64,000 nt of DNA from Loxodes magnus (GCA_946699065.1 CAMPDV010000308.1:186001-250000), one strand, 5' to 3'. Counted from the first letter of the stretch, positions 12,560 to 26,430 are shown. The notes: generated by a model not told the origin, from the letters alone. Numbers and translations are program-made.

Positions 12560-14960
12560 ATAAAAATTCCATCGAATCAAAATGCAAGAAGAAATAGATA
12601 AGACATATTATAACTACAAAAGGCAAAAAAATAGATTATTTCCTATCAGATATTTTGATTACAAATATCATTATTAAAACTAAATTTTATTATAAAGAAT
12701 ATTAGAAGATTACTAACCAGGTAAAATAATACTTCAAAACAAAAAGATTAGAATTAAATAGTAGTTATAAAAGCGCAAAAGGATAAGTTGATAAATTGGA
12801 TAGCTTATTGATAAAGAAGAAATATATTAAGGAAAAATAACAAAAAATGTAAAGGAATAATATATGATATTAATAAATAAAAGGTAGAATGATAGATCCA
12901 ATTAATTACAGGCCAATATCTATCATTAATCAAATACTGAAGATTATAGATCTTTAATTATATGATTAAGTATAGCTATATTTGTTTTAATGAGAAGACT
13001 AATTATATAGTATGATTTAAATCTGGTAAATCAAGCATATAACAACTTTCAATCTGAGGAAAATATAACAACCATTATGCAGCTTATAAATTTAAAACGA
13101 AACTTAGATAAGTAGATTTCTTTTATTATTTAAGTATATCTAGGTAGTTAGACAAAAAATTAAAAAGCTTAAAAGCATCATTCTTTTGAAGAAACCACTA
13201 ATCCCTATATTTATATAAGAGAAGAAAATGTTCCATAAGCAATTTCTAATAGGAAAAGCTATTAGAATCGCATTTAGGGATATACTAATTTATAATTAGC
13301 TGACTTTCTGTTTTAAGTCATTATAAAATAAACCTTATAATACTAATTATGTATATAAATAAGCAAACTCACAATATCCATTATATAATCATAAAATAGC
13401 TTTCAATAAAAGTTTATTTTAATAGCTATGATAAGAGTAATACGGATAATCTAATAGTTCCTTTTAAAAACGAACAAAGATATTAATTTTAAAATAGCTT
13501 GCTTTAATACTCTAATTATTTAACTAAATTGATACATTTTACTGTTGAAAATCTATATAAATTTAAATAAAAAGTAAGTATTTTAAAGCTAATGAGTAAA
13601 TACATAATTTAGTATTCCAAAGAAAACTAAAAATATAAACTTCAAAGCTAATTAAATATAAAAATATAATAAGCAATAATATTTATCACTTTCATTAGTA
13701 AAATTAAATAATTATAAAATGCTATTATTTAAGTGAATTAATATAGCAAATTTAAGGTTTAAGATTTCAATTTAATATTATTGATAAATTTTATAAGCAA
13801 ATATTTATTAAATTGATAAGGATATAAAATTTAGGCTTCTAATATGTTTTGTAGAAATAGTAAATAAAAAAGGTCTATAAAAATATTTTATTAGTAAGCC
13901 AAAAAATAGATATAACTTTATTCTACTTCAGTATAATGAAATAAAGAGAATATGCTTAATTAGCACTACTAAAATTAAGTTTAATTAAGTAATTGATTAA
14001 AAAGAATAAAAAATACCAATATTAAGAACATAAAATTAAATAATCCATATAAAATTAGACAGATAAATAAAAATTCTTATTTAAGCTATTATTTATAGAA
14101 TTTAAAATAAACTATAAATTAATAAAATAAAATAAGAATATAGTAATTTATTGAGGAAAATAATGTTATAGAGAACTAAATATTAGTGATTATCGGAATG
14201 AGAGAAATAAAATAATTGAATGTTTAAAGTATAGAATTACATCTTGTAAGATTATTGAATCTAATGTATATAATAGATATTAAATAAGGATTTATTGATA
14301 AAATAATATAAGATACAGAAAGACAATGTATCAACAAATAAAATAGATTTGATTGATAAATGCTCACGATAATAAACCATGCCACCTTTGTCTAATGCAA
14401 TTAGATATGTTGGCAGATAATAAAAGGATATAAGTAATGTTTTCCTTCATGTCTATTAAATATCACTTGATTTAATCATGAAAGATAAATCGACCATTAT
14501 CTGCATTTTGTAATATCGAACTAAATTGTTAAGAACACAATTAAGGCATAAAGGCTTTAATGGTATGTGAAAGACAAAATTGAGGATTAATTTTACACAA
14601 CCGCAAACTGAACATGAATAGAATGCCTACTCCAAAAATATACACTTAATAATTTCAAAATATCCAAAAATTTCCTAATATTACATATACGACAGCGAAT
14701 AAGCAATTTAGAAGAGAAATTATTAGTATATATAAAATAATATTACTATTATAAGGTTTTCGCAAGGATCTCAATGATCATCATTACTCTGTTGAGTTTC
14801 CTTTTTGTATGAGTGGAAGATTTGATAATTTTGAACATATTATGATCTATATTTCTATATAGATATAAAGAAATTACTTAAAAAAAGGTTGAAAATTATG
14901 ATTTAAGGTGTCTCATAGTATATGATCAAATTTACATTAACTATTTACCAACCTATAAAT
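12560..14960 (+). mobile_element. Decayed non-LTR retrotransposon (LINE): endonuclease end, RT and zinc-finger remnants
   Basis: In one frame 'KGKKIDYFLSDIL' (12619 on) matches the C-terminal signature of LINE AP-endonucleases (R-I-D-Y-x-L-S). It runs straight on to 'DPINYRPISIINQILKI' (12895 on), the classic first reverse-transcriptase block of LINEs ('NYRPISLLN'). A frame change then gives 'ENITTIMQLINLKRNLDKQ', resembling the next RT block (R-S-T-x-D region). Near 14800, 'FPFCMSGRFDNFEHIM' resembles the C-terminal RVT zinc finger but has lost Cys residues. I found no YADD catalytic motif in frame. The order EN-RT-zinc finger shows plus-strand orientation. Frameshifts and the missing motifs mean it is inactive. 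Confidence 0.68.
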
Positions 14961-16780
14961 TAGAATTTTGGATTTATAAATAAAAATATTCCACAAAATG
15001 TTACTTGAAAGAAGACGAGAGTTATTTACGTCGGAAAAAGCTGAATAAGAATATGTTGCAAAGAATGATTGAGAAAGAGATAGTACTATGATGAACATTG
15101 CGAAATTAATGTCTTTTGAGAGAAATCATTCTAACAATTAAATAGTCGAAAACAATTTTTAGTTTAAATTTTGATAAATCAATCATATAAATAAAAATAT
15201 TCTTACATCTTATATATAATTAGATATAATATGATAGCTAAATATATAATAAAATTGTTTTCATTTTGCCTAAATATGAGAATAAGAAAAATAATAATAT
15301 CTTATCAATATCATAAGGAAAATAATACAAGGAATAAATATAACAAATAATGACAATATAAAATTAAAAAAGTATCGTAATAATTACTTTAAACAGAGAA
15401 GAAATAATTTTAAGTTGACTATCTATAAAAATAAATCAAAATCCTATCAATAATAAATAATAAATGATTAAATTTTATTATTTAATAATAATCATAAAAT
15501 ATAAATAAAACATATTTTATTTTATATATTTATAAACTTTTTACTATAGTAGAATAGAAATGGATTTGGAATTAGAAAATAATTTAATTTATGTAAAAAT
15601 TATAAAAAATGCAAAAAAAATATTTAGCAAAATTTTAATTAAAATTTGCTAGAATAAAAAAATATATAATTAATTAATTTAAATAATATAAATAATCCTT
15701 GTTAGGAAAATATTTTTCGTTTCTATACAATAATGGCTTTTGTCAAAGCTTTATATAATAAAATACTGCTTGTAAATCTTAAGAACTATTTGATATAATA
15801 AATAAAGAAAAATGATAGAATGATATTATATCTATCTATATTTTAATATCTTAGAAAGCAATTTAATTTTTAAATTAGTTTTCGAAATAAAATTTATTTT
15901 CATAGTAATATAAAAATTAATTTTATGCTTTTTAGCAAAAAAATTAGCTAATATAAGCACAATAAAACTTATCGATCCTTTTTAGTAAAATATATAACAT
16001 AAACTATCTTTTTTATTTACTTTAATACAGAGTGAAATAAAAAGCATTGAAAGTTATATTTTCCAGTCAATGCTATAAATTTTGAAAAAATAAATCAGTA
16101 CGATTCTTTATTTCTAGATTTCCAATTATGATATGGTTTTTTCATAATCTTACCATGAAAAGTAAATTAATTTCTAAATTTTTTTAATTTTTAACAGAAA
16201 TAGGAAAAACTAATAAATTTTTTTCAATTAACATTATACTTTATTTTATTACTAAATTTATACTTATGAATTTAATATAGCATATTAAAACTATTATTTA
16301 AATTTATGCTATTTCAGAGAAACCTAAACTAGCCTTATATTTCTAACAAGTAAAATAGAAATTCAAATTAGAGTTAGTATATGATTCATTATTGTTACTT
16401 ATTTAGAAATAAAAAATTAATTAAATAAAAATTTTTTGATTAAAAGATTAACTTTATAAATGAATACTTTCATTAAGCTTTTAATAAATTGTTTATAAAC
16501 TAGAAATATATCATTTTATTTTAACCATGCTTAATAGCAATTTTCTATAAAATAAAAATTGATTAGATAGAAAAAATTAATAAATGAAGTATAAAAATTC
16601 TTGATTTGTTCGCTAATGAATCTGATAATAGAACTGAAAAATATATTCTAGCAGATATTATTAATTAAGAATAATATTATAAATAATAAAAATTAAGAGA
16701 AAAGATTAAAGTAAAAGTATTATTTAACTTATAACTTTAAATTTAGAAAGTATTTATTATTATTATTGATATATATTTAT
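14961..16780. other. AT-rich spacer
   Basis: Extremely AT-rich and low in complexity, with no coding or RNA signal that I can defend. It ends in a short ATT run just before the structured segment at 16787. Confidence 0.4.
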
Positions 16781-16786
16781 TTTTAG

Positions 16787-17010
16787 TAGGGAGGAGCAAT
16801 CCTCCAACTAACTTATATTCTTGTACCAGGAAGTACTTCAGTAGCGATGAACTGAGCAAGAATCTTGGTAGGAACTAAGCAGGAAAGAACTGGAGGCATT
16901 AAGTAACGGTTGATGAAAAATACCAGAGGATTAAGTCTTTTGAGGCATAAATCCGACCTTGCTCTATTAGAAGGCATCATCGAGAGTGCTTAGCACTTTA
17001 TAGTCCAATT
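16787..17010 (+). ncRNA. Structured RNA-like segment, copy 1
   Basis: This is a GC-richer island in AT-rich DNA, closely matched by 33628-33945. The plus strand can form a 5' hairpin (GGAGG at 16790 with CCTCC at 16801), a GTACC-AGGA-AGTAC type hairpin, a CAAGA-A-TCTTG hairpin and a 3' hairpin around AGTGCTTAGCACT. In copy 2 the first stem becomes GGAGG/CTTCC, which still pairs as RNA only on the plus strand (G-U). Single-base indels between the copies argue against coding. I do not recognise it as RNase P, SRP, a snRNA or a tRNA. It could be a SINE-like element or a stable ncRNA gene. Confidence 0.5.
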
Positions 17011-17949
17011 TATTTAAGATTAAATAAATTAAACGAAAAATTAACTCTATAGATTAATAATCAAGTTATATTTGCTAAGATACAAAGAAAATTAAAGGAG
17101 AAAGTTTTAAGGTTTGCAATATTTGATTTAATCTGCTTCAAATGGTATAAATAAAGGGTAAAATATTATATTTTAAATAACCTTTAATTAAAAATCCAAA
17201 TTCATTATTTATTGAATCTTTTGTGATGATTTACTGATTCTTTTTGACTAAATCATACAATTAAATTTTTACAGACTAGTTCAAAATTAAATTTTATTTG
17301 CATGTAGATTGTTTTATTACCTAATAGCATTCTATAACAATAATCTTTGATTAAAATTAATCAGTCTCTTTCTAAGAATTTACAGTTTAAATATAATTAA
17401 TATTTAGAACTATAATTCTTAAACTTTGAACTTCTAATTTTAGGTTTTAAACTTATTTTTATCTTATTCAAATCAAATTTTTTAAGGTTTTAAAAAGGAA
17501 TTTTCTGAACTTGATTCTGCTAAAATGAGACTATTCAACAATCTGAATCATTAACCAAACCACCAATACCACAAATTAACTTCTTTTTATTATAAATTGT
17601 AAGTTTTGTCTTATAACAAAGAATAAGATACAAACTATAATAATTTCAAACTTCGTTGACTTCTAAAATCTTTATAAAACTTAGGTGGTAATATTAGAGT
17701 TTGTATTTAGAATAGGATTATAAATCTTATAATGATTGCTAAGAGTATAAATCTAAATCTTTTAGGAATAAAAAATTCTATAATTTAATTTTTTTCCCGA
17801 ATTTAAACGACAAAATAATAAATATTTTACTATGCTTGAGAATTATTATTTCAAATATTTATAAACTTACTTTAAATAAGATATTTATAGATATTTATAA
17901 AATTATTATAAAGCTATACTTGAATTTTTTGTTTTAAATAAAAAAATTA

Positions 17950-18990
17950 TTTGTGCTTTTTAATTTACTCATATTAGAATAAAAAATTAAAATATTGCTT
18001 TAGTAATTAACTAATCTTCTATTTGCTATAATCTTGATTGATTTTTTCTAAAATGTTTCGTAATTATAAAATATTAACTTTCTTTCGTTAAATGTTTTTT
18101 GCATTTTCTACTTAAAAGGAGATTGACATAATCATCTTCAACCTCCTTTTATACTTGGTGTTGCTTTAAAAAATATTATGCAATAATTTACAAGAACTAA
18201 GACTATCTCGACTCCACTAAGTTCTTTTTATTTAAAAAATACCATGTAATATTCTGTATAACAAGACTTTTACTATAAATAATATCATTCACTTATTTAT
18301 CTTCTAGAAGGCTTATTTAAGAACTTGATAACCAAATATAATGTAAGCTATTCTATTGCAATTTATATTTAAGACTTTTCAAAAGTGAGAAGCTTCTTTA
18401 AAGCCTTTGAATAATAGATAGTATGACTAGTAAGTTCTTACCAAAAAAACTATAATTTCTCTATGAATTCTTCAGAAGTTAAACTACTTCTACATTCGGC
18501 TTAGAAAGTGTAAAAAATCACATAAAATTTAAATCTCAAAGATTCAAATTTTTACGCCTAAATACTTAAATGCAGCCTTTTGCTTTGAAAAAATTTAAAG
18601 GTAAATTCTTTCCTAAAGTATTTCAATCATCTTTTTGATGCATACCTGATTTTATAAATTTCTCTTATATTTATAATTATCTTTTATATAACTAAATTTA
18701 TTACTTTTTATCTCTAAATTATTATTAACAGCATTATAGTTCAATCATTAAAATACTTATGCTCAAATGTTTTATTATTTTCTGCCTTTATAATAAACCA
18801 CCTGATCGTTTAGAACGATTCAAAATGCTTGTAAAGGTAAGCAGTCTTCTTATAAATCTTATTTTTAACTTCTACTTGCATTATTTTCTAGATCTTAGCT
18901 AACAATTTTACCCTCAGTTAATTATATTTAAGTAAGGTCTAAATTGAACAATAAAAAAAGCTATATAATTATATTTAATATTCATTATCT
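17950..18990 (-). pseudogene. Decayed copy of the unidentified minus-strand gene at 34280-36075
   Basis: One minus-strand frame gives 'AYLYKHFESFQTIRW' and 'LYLVIKFLNKPSRRQIS', matching 'AFLFKHFESFQVIKW' and 'HLVIKLINKSSRRQLS' of copy 2. Differences are largely third-position, including a TAA/CAA exchange for Gln, so this frame was once translated. The N-terminal part has no match here, and a one-base insertion breaks the C-terminal end near 18010. It is therefore most likely a pseudogene. Confidence 0.6.
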
Positions 18991-19559
18991 AAACTTAATT
19001 TTCCTTTTGATACTAAGATTTTTAAAGAATCTCATCTAATTATTTTTATTCTTGTTTCATTCTAATGTACTACATTTACTTTTTATAGTTATTATTTAAG
19101 CTATCTAAGTATATTTTCTAGTATATATTTCAATATTTAACGGGTATAAATCTATTATGAAGGTAAAGTTTATTAATTGCATTATATGGATAAAGATTAT
19201 GTTCGAACAGGAGTTATGTTGCATAAGTATTAGTAAATTATTAATAGCTACTATTATTTGAATTTAGACGCTCATTAAGCTTTTATTATAGTCTTAATCA
19301 ACTTTGTATTTATTTAGTATATCTGCTCATAGAATACCCTAATATTAATGAGTTTAAAACTAGATATTTTTTATAGTCTCTATAATTTTTAATTTGCTTG
19401 TTTCAATATATTTAATTTTTCAGCTTTGAATGCTAAATAAATTATAGGGATTTATTCTCTTAATTACCTATTATCATTAACTTAATAGCATAATGATTGG
19501 TATTTTATATTTAAATTATCATTAGACTGTTTAATTATAACTATGAAAAAAGAATATAT

Positions 19560-19850
19560 AAAAAAGGTAAGATAGCTGAAAATTAACTATGGACTCAGAT
19601 AGTACACTTTCAAGCAAGTGGAGGGCATATTTAATAATGAATACCAACATTGTTTGGAAGATTTCAGCTTTGAGGGCTAAATCCTTCCATTTTAATCTCA
19701 TCCTATCTAACCTTTCTTGAGGAATGATAAGTATTATATAAATGGCACCGTAGAAAGAAGCAAAAAATTGAACCCTTGCATAGGTTCGATAAAGCTGAAA
19801 GGCAAATTTATCTATTTTATTTTATTTAATAACAAAAAATAATTTTCCAC
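19560..19850. mobile_element. Structured insertion present only in duplication copy 1
   Basis: The flanks 'ATAATGATTGGTAT' and 'TATTTAGATGCTTATA' are adjacent in copy 2 (near 36140-36230), but here they are separated by about 290 bases of GC-richer DNA. The insert can fold: GGTAAGATAG (about 19566) pairs with CTATCTAACC (about 19704), enclosing hairpins around CACTT-AAGTG and GATTT-AAATC. A GAACC...GGTTC hairpin whose 3' side reads GGTTCGA (tRNA B-box-like) lies near 19780. This is what a SINE or an inserted RNA gene would look like. A deletion from copy 2 is the alternative. No target-site duplication was confirmed. Confidence 0.5.
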
Positions 19851-20718
19851 ATATTTAGATGCTTATAAATTAATCTTTTAATGTGGATAAAATAATTTAA
19901 TTATTATTTAATAAATAAAAGTTTAAAATCTAGCTATAGTCACTATCCTCTATCTTTATTTTCTGATTTTTTTACTCTATTTATATATTTCCTCTACTAT
20001 CTTCTGAAGCTTATTTTTTCTATAACCGTCTTCTCTTTTTATTTTAATGAAAATCATCTCATCCTTTTCACTAAATCTACTATCTTACTTCTTATATAAG
20101 TTGGGGTATAAGGCACAAATGTTTTGAGATTATTTTATAACTTTATCCAATTTTCTGAGTAGCAGAAACATTGATCTAGAGCTTAAAGCGATTAAAATTC
20201 AACATATCTGTTACTAGCAAGAGCTTTGGATTATATTTAATGCCCTATAATTTTTCCGCTTTGATATATTACTCTACTCATATTAAAATCAAGCTTTCCA
20301 GCAACAAACTATAACAATACCTTAATTTATATTAACTACCCTTTTTATTTATCAACCATCAAAGTTTAATTTTCCTACAAGCATTTTTTATTACTTTGCT
20401 CAGCAACACATTTAAAAGCGAAAAACACTTTATATAAACACCTCATATTTATAGGAAGGCAAATAAAAATTATGAATAGCAAATATATAAAATATCAAAA
20501 AATCTAATAAAGTATAACCAACATTTAATTAATCTTGTCATAATTTAAACATTTAACTGACATAAAGTGAGGCGATATCATAAAATAAATATATTATTAT
20601 GAAGAAAAAATAAAGCTTCTAACTGATTTATTTTAGAATAAATTATGATTATCGCTATGAGAATGTTTTAGTGTTTATGTCTACTAATTAAGTTTGCTTT
20701 AAAGTGCTTAGTTATTAA

Positions 20719-21990
20719 ATGGTAGAAAAATCTTATTCTTATCTATATAATGTGGATCCTGAGGATAGTTTAATCAGAGCAAATCCGTTCAAAATTCTAT
20801 AAATTCCTTCTGATGTTAGTGAAGGTAAAACAAAATCCGCTTTTAGAAGCAAAATTTCTAGTTCAGACAGAGATATGAGAAGACGTGCTACTTTGGCGTG
20901 TGAATATTGCTTAGATAGAAATAAAAAATTTAAGCCCAATTTCTATTATGCTCTAATTGGAAATGTTAGATTTTTGAAATAGTGTCGATAATTTCTAGAT
21001 GATGTTGACGAAAACGACGAGCTTGGCAGAACTGTACTATATATAGCAGCTAGATCAGGATATTTTGACGTTTGCTAACTTGCTCTAAAGATGGGTGCTA
21101 GTGTGAATGAACTTCACTAATGTGGAAGTACACCACTTCATGCCGCAGCATTTTATGGTCATTAAGCTATAGTTGAACTTTTGATTCAATATGGAGTAGA
21201 TACTCGAATTAAAAACAAATGAAACGGAACGGCTCTTAATGAAGCAAAAACAACAGTCATTGAATAAATAATTACAACAGGAATGAACGATAAAATTGAT
21301 TCTCTCGCTTCTAAACTTATTTCTAATGGATTGGGCACTAATGTCAAGCTTATCACTCATGGTTAAAATACTATTGGAATTAGGATTCTCCGCAATTTCT
21401 AGAATTAAGATTCCACTTCCAGAGCGATCGTAAATAGCTCGGAATTTTAGTATGATTGGGATCCTGCTTGGCATGGAACGAAATATGCCTATCTTGAATC
21501 GATTATGTAGAGTGGCCTTGTCTGTAGCGGATAAAAAACACTAAACGGATAATTTATAAAACCTCCTTCCGGTCATTATAAATTAGATGAAACTCATTTC
21601 GGAATATAAAATTGGGCGAAAGCTATCTTTTTATCTCCAAGTATTTTTTATGCTGCTGATGAATGTTACTCGGAAAAGATCACAGCTCATAAAGACAGTT
21701 GGCGTATATTAATACAGGCCAGAGTCAAAAAGGGAAGTTTCAAATCTTATGATCCTACCACTTACAAATATGAACCAATAGAAGGAGAGCCTGCTTAGCC
21801 AGAGTGAAGAGTTGAAGTTAGGGACACTCAAACTACTAATCTAATTATGAGAACAGAAAGTAAAAGAAATGTTATAGTAACTGGCATCGTTTTCGTATTG
21901 AATGACTTTCTACTTAACGCTAAAAACTATGTTGATGGTAATCTTCTCGCTGATTGGTCAACAAGTTCAAAAATATTCTTTAATACATGA
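20719..21990 (+). CDS. Ankyrin-repeat protein with PARP-like C-terminal domain, copy 1 (423 aa)
   Basis: The ORF starts at ATG 20719 and ends at TGA 21988, the same length as copy 2 (37111). Residues 20-70 ('NPFKILQIPSDVSEGK') resemble a J-domain but lack HPD. About residues 95-180 form two to three ankyrin repeats ('GRTVLYIAARSGYFDVCQL', 'GSTPLHAAAFYGH'). The C-terminal half has 'WHGTKYAYLESIMQSGL' (His252) and 'AIFLSPSIFYAADE' (Tyr311), the spacing of the His and Tyr that hold NAD in ADP-ribosyltransferases of the PARP/tankyrase type; the fold call is inference. Trp168 is TGA here and TGG in copy 2. Synonymous changes dominate between the copies, so both have been under protein-level selection. 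It is divergently arranged with the minus-strand gene. Confidence 0.85.
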
Positions 21991-22400
21991 AGTCAACATT
22001 TTATAAATTTATTTTTATTCTTTTACCTTAAAATTTTGTATTTCTAAAAAGGATATCTGTAACTAAATCAAATAAACAATATCTTATTAAAGTGAAAAGA
22101 ATGAAAGTTTATACTTTTAATACATCATTTTCCTTTCTATATTTAATTAAAACAATTAAGCACCATATATCCTTAGTTCCTCTCAAATTTATAATATCTC
22201 GAAAAAGATTAAGGTTACTAGATCCTTCTTTTCTTTAAATTTTATATCTTCGTTCCCCATTCTTAATTATTCAAATATGAGTATTTTAATAATTAATTCC
22301 AAAACAAGTTACTCTTCATATATGGAAGTTATAATTTTACCTTCTTAGATAATATTTTTTAATTTGCTTCTATTTATCCATTCTTCGAAATAAAAATTTA
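21991..22400. other. 3' flank shared with duplication copy 2
   Basis: The first bases after the stop (ATTTTATAA) are shared with copy 2, then divergence rises sharply, as expected for a 3' UTR. Patchy similarity to 38383-38800 continues. No gene is seen. Confidence 0.45.
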
Positions 22401-22419
22401 TGTGTTTTCGCTAGAAAAT

Positions 22420-22880
22420 AACTAGATTTATTTATGAAAATCCTAATTCGGATATAGCCTTTTTACCTCAAAAATACAATAAATTTAACTTCACTACGAA
22501 ATATATAGTAGAAGCATTAAAAATACGATTTAGATATTTAAAGAACTTATGATTTCAAAGAGTTTAGAAAACACCTCAATATTTACATCTAAAAAAATCC
22601 TTCTAAGCATACTTTCAACGGAATGCAGCAATGTCAACAACAAAAAGATTTATTATCTAAATAGAAATTAATTAAAAAAGATTTTCCTTTATTAGCATAC
22701 ACTAAATATGCTAGACATCTAATTCAAGAAACTATCTCAATCTATAAACTAAGAATTTATACTTATAAATTTTAATATGAACTGAATCAGCGATATATCA
22801 ATACTTAATTTAATAAACTTTGTTTATGTAGATAAGAATTTGTACATTTTAGCACATTTCAACTTTAAACTTTATATATA
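22420..22880 (+). mobile_element. LINE 3'-end remnant (RT C-terminus with degenerate zinc finger)
   Basis: It is similar to 26440-26900. Both carry 'NPNSD', then 'TKY..H.I.ETISIYKLR' and then a zinc-finger region. Here the finger reads 'LCLCRQEFVHF', keeping C-x-C but losing the His/Cys of the intact-looking version 'CFCGQDFDETDHIFDC'. Several frame changes mean it is dead. It lies next to, and perhaps inside, the end of duplication copy 1. Confidence 0.5.
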
Positions 22881-25800
22881 CTTTTTTAAGAATTTTAATA
22901 AACATAAAATAATTAATGAAAAGATTGTAAAAGACTATTTTTATTAGAATCAAACTATATTAATAAATAATTTACAAAAATATGAGGATTAAAGTAGATA
23001 AAAATATTTCACCAAGAATTATTTAGAAGATAATTAAATTATTTTTAAAGACTAGAATGAAGAAAAAACAGATTATATTAATAGAAACCCATAAATAGAT
23101 TTAATCAGTTAATCAAGTCCTTATCAAGATGAGAGTAAAATAGAATCATGATTAAAAAAGTAGAAATTTTTAATTTTAGCATAATTTGCATGATTATATT
23201 CTAATAAGAATACAAATATGTCAAAATATTTCTAATATTGAAGCTCTTATAATTTATTGTTATTATTATTAAAATTCAAACAATATGAATTATAAAGAAT
23301 AAAAAAAATGTATTTGAATATTTCAATTTAAAAATAGATAAGCTATAAATCTTGAAGTAAAAGATGCTAAACAACAGAGAATTTGGATATCTCTTTAATA
23401 ATGTTTGCTTTAGTTTTAATATTGACCATTAATGCTTTAATATTCTATGAAATAATATGAAAAAGTTAAATATAACACTTTTAAGTTTGAAACAAATAAA
23501 ACAATTTTAAATCAGAATTTAAAAAGAAAATTCATAAAAGCATAAAAGCATAAAAAAATGTAAGTTAACTAGATAATTAAAATCAAATTATAAATAAAAT
23601 ATTTTATAAATTAGATCAACAATATTCTAATAATTTTTTGACAAAATCAGAAATTTAAATAATCTAATTTTTATAATTAATAATTTTTTTAATTTTTATT
23701 CAGACCAAGTAAAGTTTACTTTTTGATTGAAGTTTGAAAAATTTTAATGCTTGAAAAGTTCTCCTTTCTCAAAGAATTTTTTGATCTGTCCATTAATTCT
23801 TGCTTTCTCATCCGATCTTCCAGTTGTCAATGGAATGAAAGTTTTTGCCTTGCGTCAGATCAATTTGTAGTCAAAAACAAGCCAACTTTACGCTATTATT
23901 AAGATTAATTCTTACTTTTACTTAAAATTATTTTAAGAAAATCTTTATAATTAGATTTATTAGGAAAGTATACTCATTTTCATTTTTAAGTAGATATTTT
24001 TCTCTTTATGTTTTTCTTTTTTAAAAATGTAATTATTTTTTAAGCTTCTTTATAAGAGATATTTTAGCTTAAGATATAGGTGTAATTTTAGAAGGTTAGT
24101 TCAACTTATTTACTGTCTTAATTTTTAGAGTTTTTATAGTTAAAAACAATTAACTTAAAATTATAAAGATTATACTTTATTTACGATATTCATTTTATAT
24201 ATGCATATTTTTTCTCTTATTTATTAAAAAATCTCAATTTTTTGTTATATTAAACACTTTGGTCTTCATAAACTTCTGCTAGCAAATTTTAAGACTCTTT
24301 TTTTCCAATAATTAAATACATAAATTCAACCTTCCTTCAATTTCATTTTTTAACTTATAAATAGTAAAATAAACTATTTCTTAATATCCTCAAATATAAC
24401 TTATATATACTAAGAATTAATTATTTTAAAAGGTATTTAAAAGATAATAAAATCTATGTAAATCAATTTAATTTAATACTATATATGAACAATATCTTTT
24501 AATTATACTGTAAGTTATTAAATTTCATATGTTACTTGAATGTTGATATTATAAAATTGGAATTTTAAGGCCACATTTTCAGTATAATTTAAAAAAGGCT
24601 TAAACTTATTAATTATAAATTGAAACTAAAAACGATGCAACTGATAAAATTATTGTAAGTAATGAAATACTAAAAATACCAAAATAAATAAATGATGAAA
24701 TTAAAAACTAAAGGAGTAATAAAAAATATTTATAAGTATATATTCCTAATTAACTGTATATCAAACTACATAAATTAATTAAATAAAAAGTTTTAATTTA
24801 TTATACTATAGTAATTTATTATCTCTAATAAGAAATAAAAAAATAACTAGATAAAATAATTAAAATTTATTTATTTAAATGCTATAAATCATAAAAAATT
24901 GCTTCAATAATCGTTGATTAATCAATTTAATTAATTAATTGAGATATCAAAGATTTTTAACATGGTTATGTATAATTATATTTCTATTCTAATTCTTAGA
25001 TAGTATAAGCTTATAAATTAATACTGTACTTATTTAATAATATGTAAAGCTATTTAAATAAATAAATAAATTTAAAAAGGTCATTAAGATAGATTGCAGA
25101 TATTATTATATTTAATATATAAATATGATTAAAATTAATAAGCAAGATCTTTTTATTCTGCTTATTATATACTTTATAATTTTAAATTTTTGCTGAGTAA
25201 CAAATTCGATCAAAAAGTTTATTCGAGTTTATGAAATTTGGAATAAAAATAAAATGAATTCTGAGGGAAGAAAGATTTTTCGATATAATGCTTCCTAAAT
25301 TTTTTTTAAATTCATTCCTTTTCTGCCTGAAAATATATGCTTAAAATTTAAGAGAAATAAACTAAATATCCAGTTTTGCCGAGTAGTTTCAAAAAATTGT
25401 AACATTAAATTGCTTCTGTTTAGAAATTAAAGTCACATTTTTAAAAATTTGAAAGAAAATTGACAATTTTAAAATGAAGCAGAAATTAAGATATCAAAAT
25501 AAAAAATTTCTCTATACATTTAAATTTATAAGAATAATAATTTAATTTTACAGAATTTGCATTCTAAGATTTACATATCATTCAAATACAACTTAATTTC
25601 TAAATAATTAAAATTAAATATTTTTTAATATTATTATTAAATATATTTAAATCTTATATTCTTAAAAAAAATTTACATTTTCAAATTTTAAGGAAATAAC
25701 AAAAAAAAAATTTAACTTTAATTACTATCAGAAATGTATTTTATTTTAAATATATAATTATTTAAGATAAAATATATTTATTTGTTAAAATCTTTAATAA

Positions 25801-26430
25801 CAAAATTTGATTATTTAAATTATAATTTTGATTATTTTTATCTCATTCTTATAGAAATTTAAATTATTTAAGTATTATAAAACTGATATAATGTTTGATT
25901 AAAATTCCTTTTATATTTCTTTAAAGCTAAAATTTTAGCCAAATTATTTCTTATATAGTAATTTAAACTAACTATTCTATTAAAATTATCTATTTATTAT
26001 AAGTTTATAAATTTATTATTACTTTATATTAATTTAATTTTCAAACCAAATATTATTCCTTAATAAAATTTTACTTATTTAATCATTTAAGAAAAAAGAT
26101 ATTTAAATAGTAAAGTGAGAGTTAATTTATCATTATTTCTAAATTATTTCTAATTAATTATTGTGATTTTTGCTGCTTCTACCTATGATTAAATTATAAC
26201 TGTTAGAATTTATTTTTTTAAGTTTATTTACTATAATAAATATTTAAAGTTATTTTATGCTTTTTTATTTTGCATGCGTTTATATCATTTTATAAGCTTT
26301 ACATAATTATAATAATTATTATTATATCAAAATATCAAAATTCTTTATTAAAAAGAGGATTAATAATATTAAATAATTAGAATCTTAATAAATCATTTCT
26401 TAATATTTTAAGCTTTAAAATGTATTTTAA
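22881..26430. other. Very AT-rich region, no gene recognised
   Basis: Low-complexity AT-rich sequence. A GC-richer stretch at about 23700-23890 holds no motif I recognise. Confidence 0.35.

Larger units (their letters stand above)
16787..22400. repeat. Segmental duplication, copy 1 (partner 33628-38800)
   Basis: The order structured RNA, minus-strand gene, plus-strand ankyrin-PARP gene and 3' flank is the same in both places. Similarity is strong in the PARP gene and the RNA, moderate in the minus-strand gene and weak in spacers. Copy 1 alone contains a roughly 290-base insertion (19560-19850). The left edge is abrupt at the shared TAGGGAGGAG; the right edge fades beyond 22400. Confidence 0.75.

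Noticed and set aside
21085-21474. 129-codon minus-strand standard-code ORF
   Set aside because: It lies wholly opposite the ankyrin-PARP gene, whose plus-strand frame is confirmed by the second copy.
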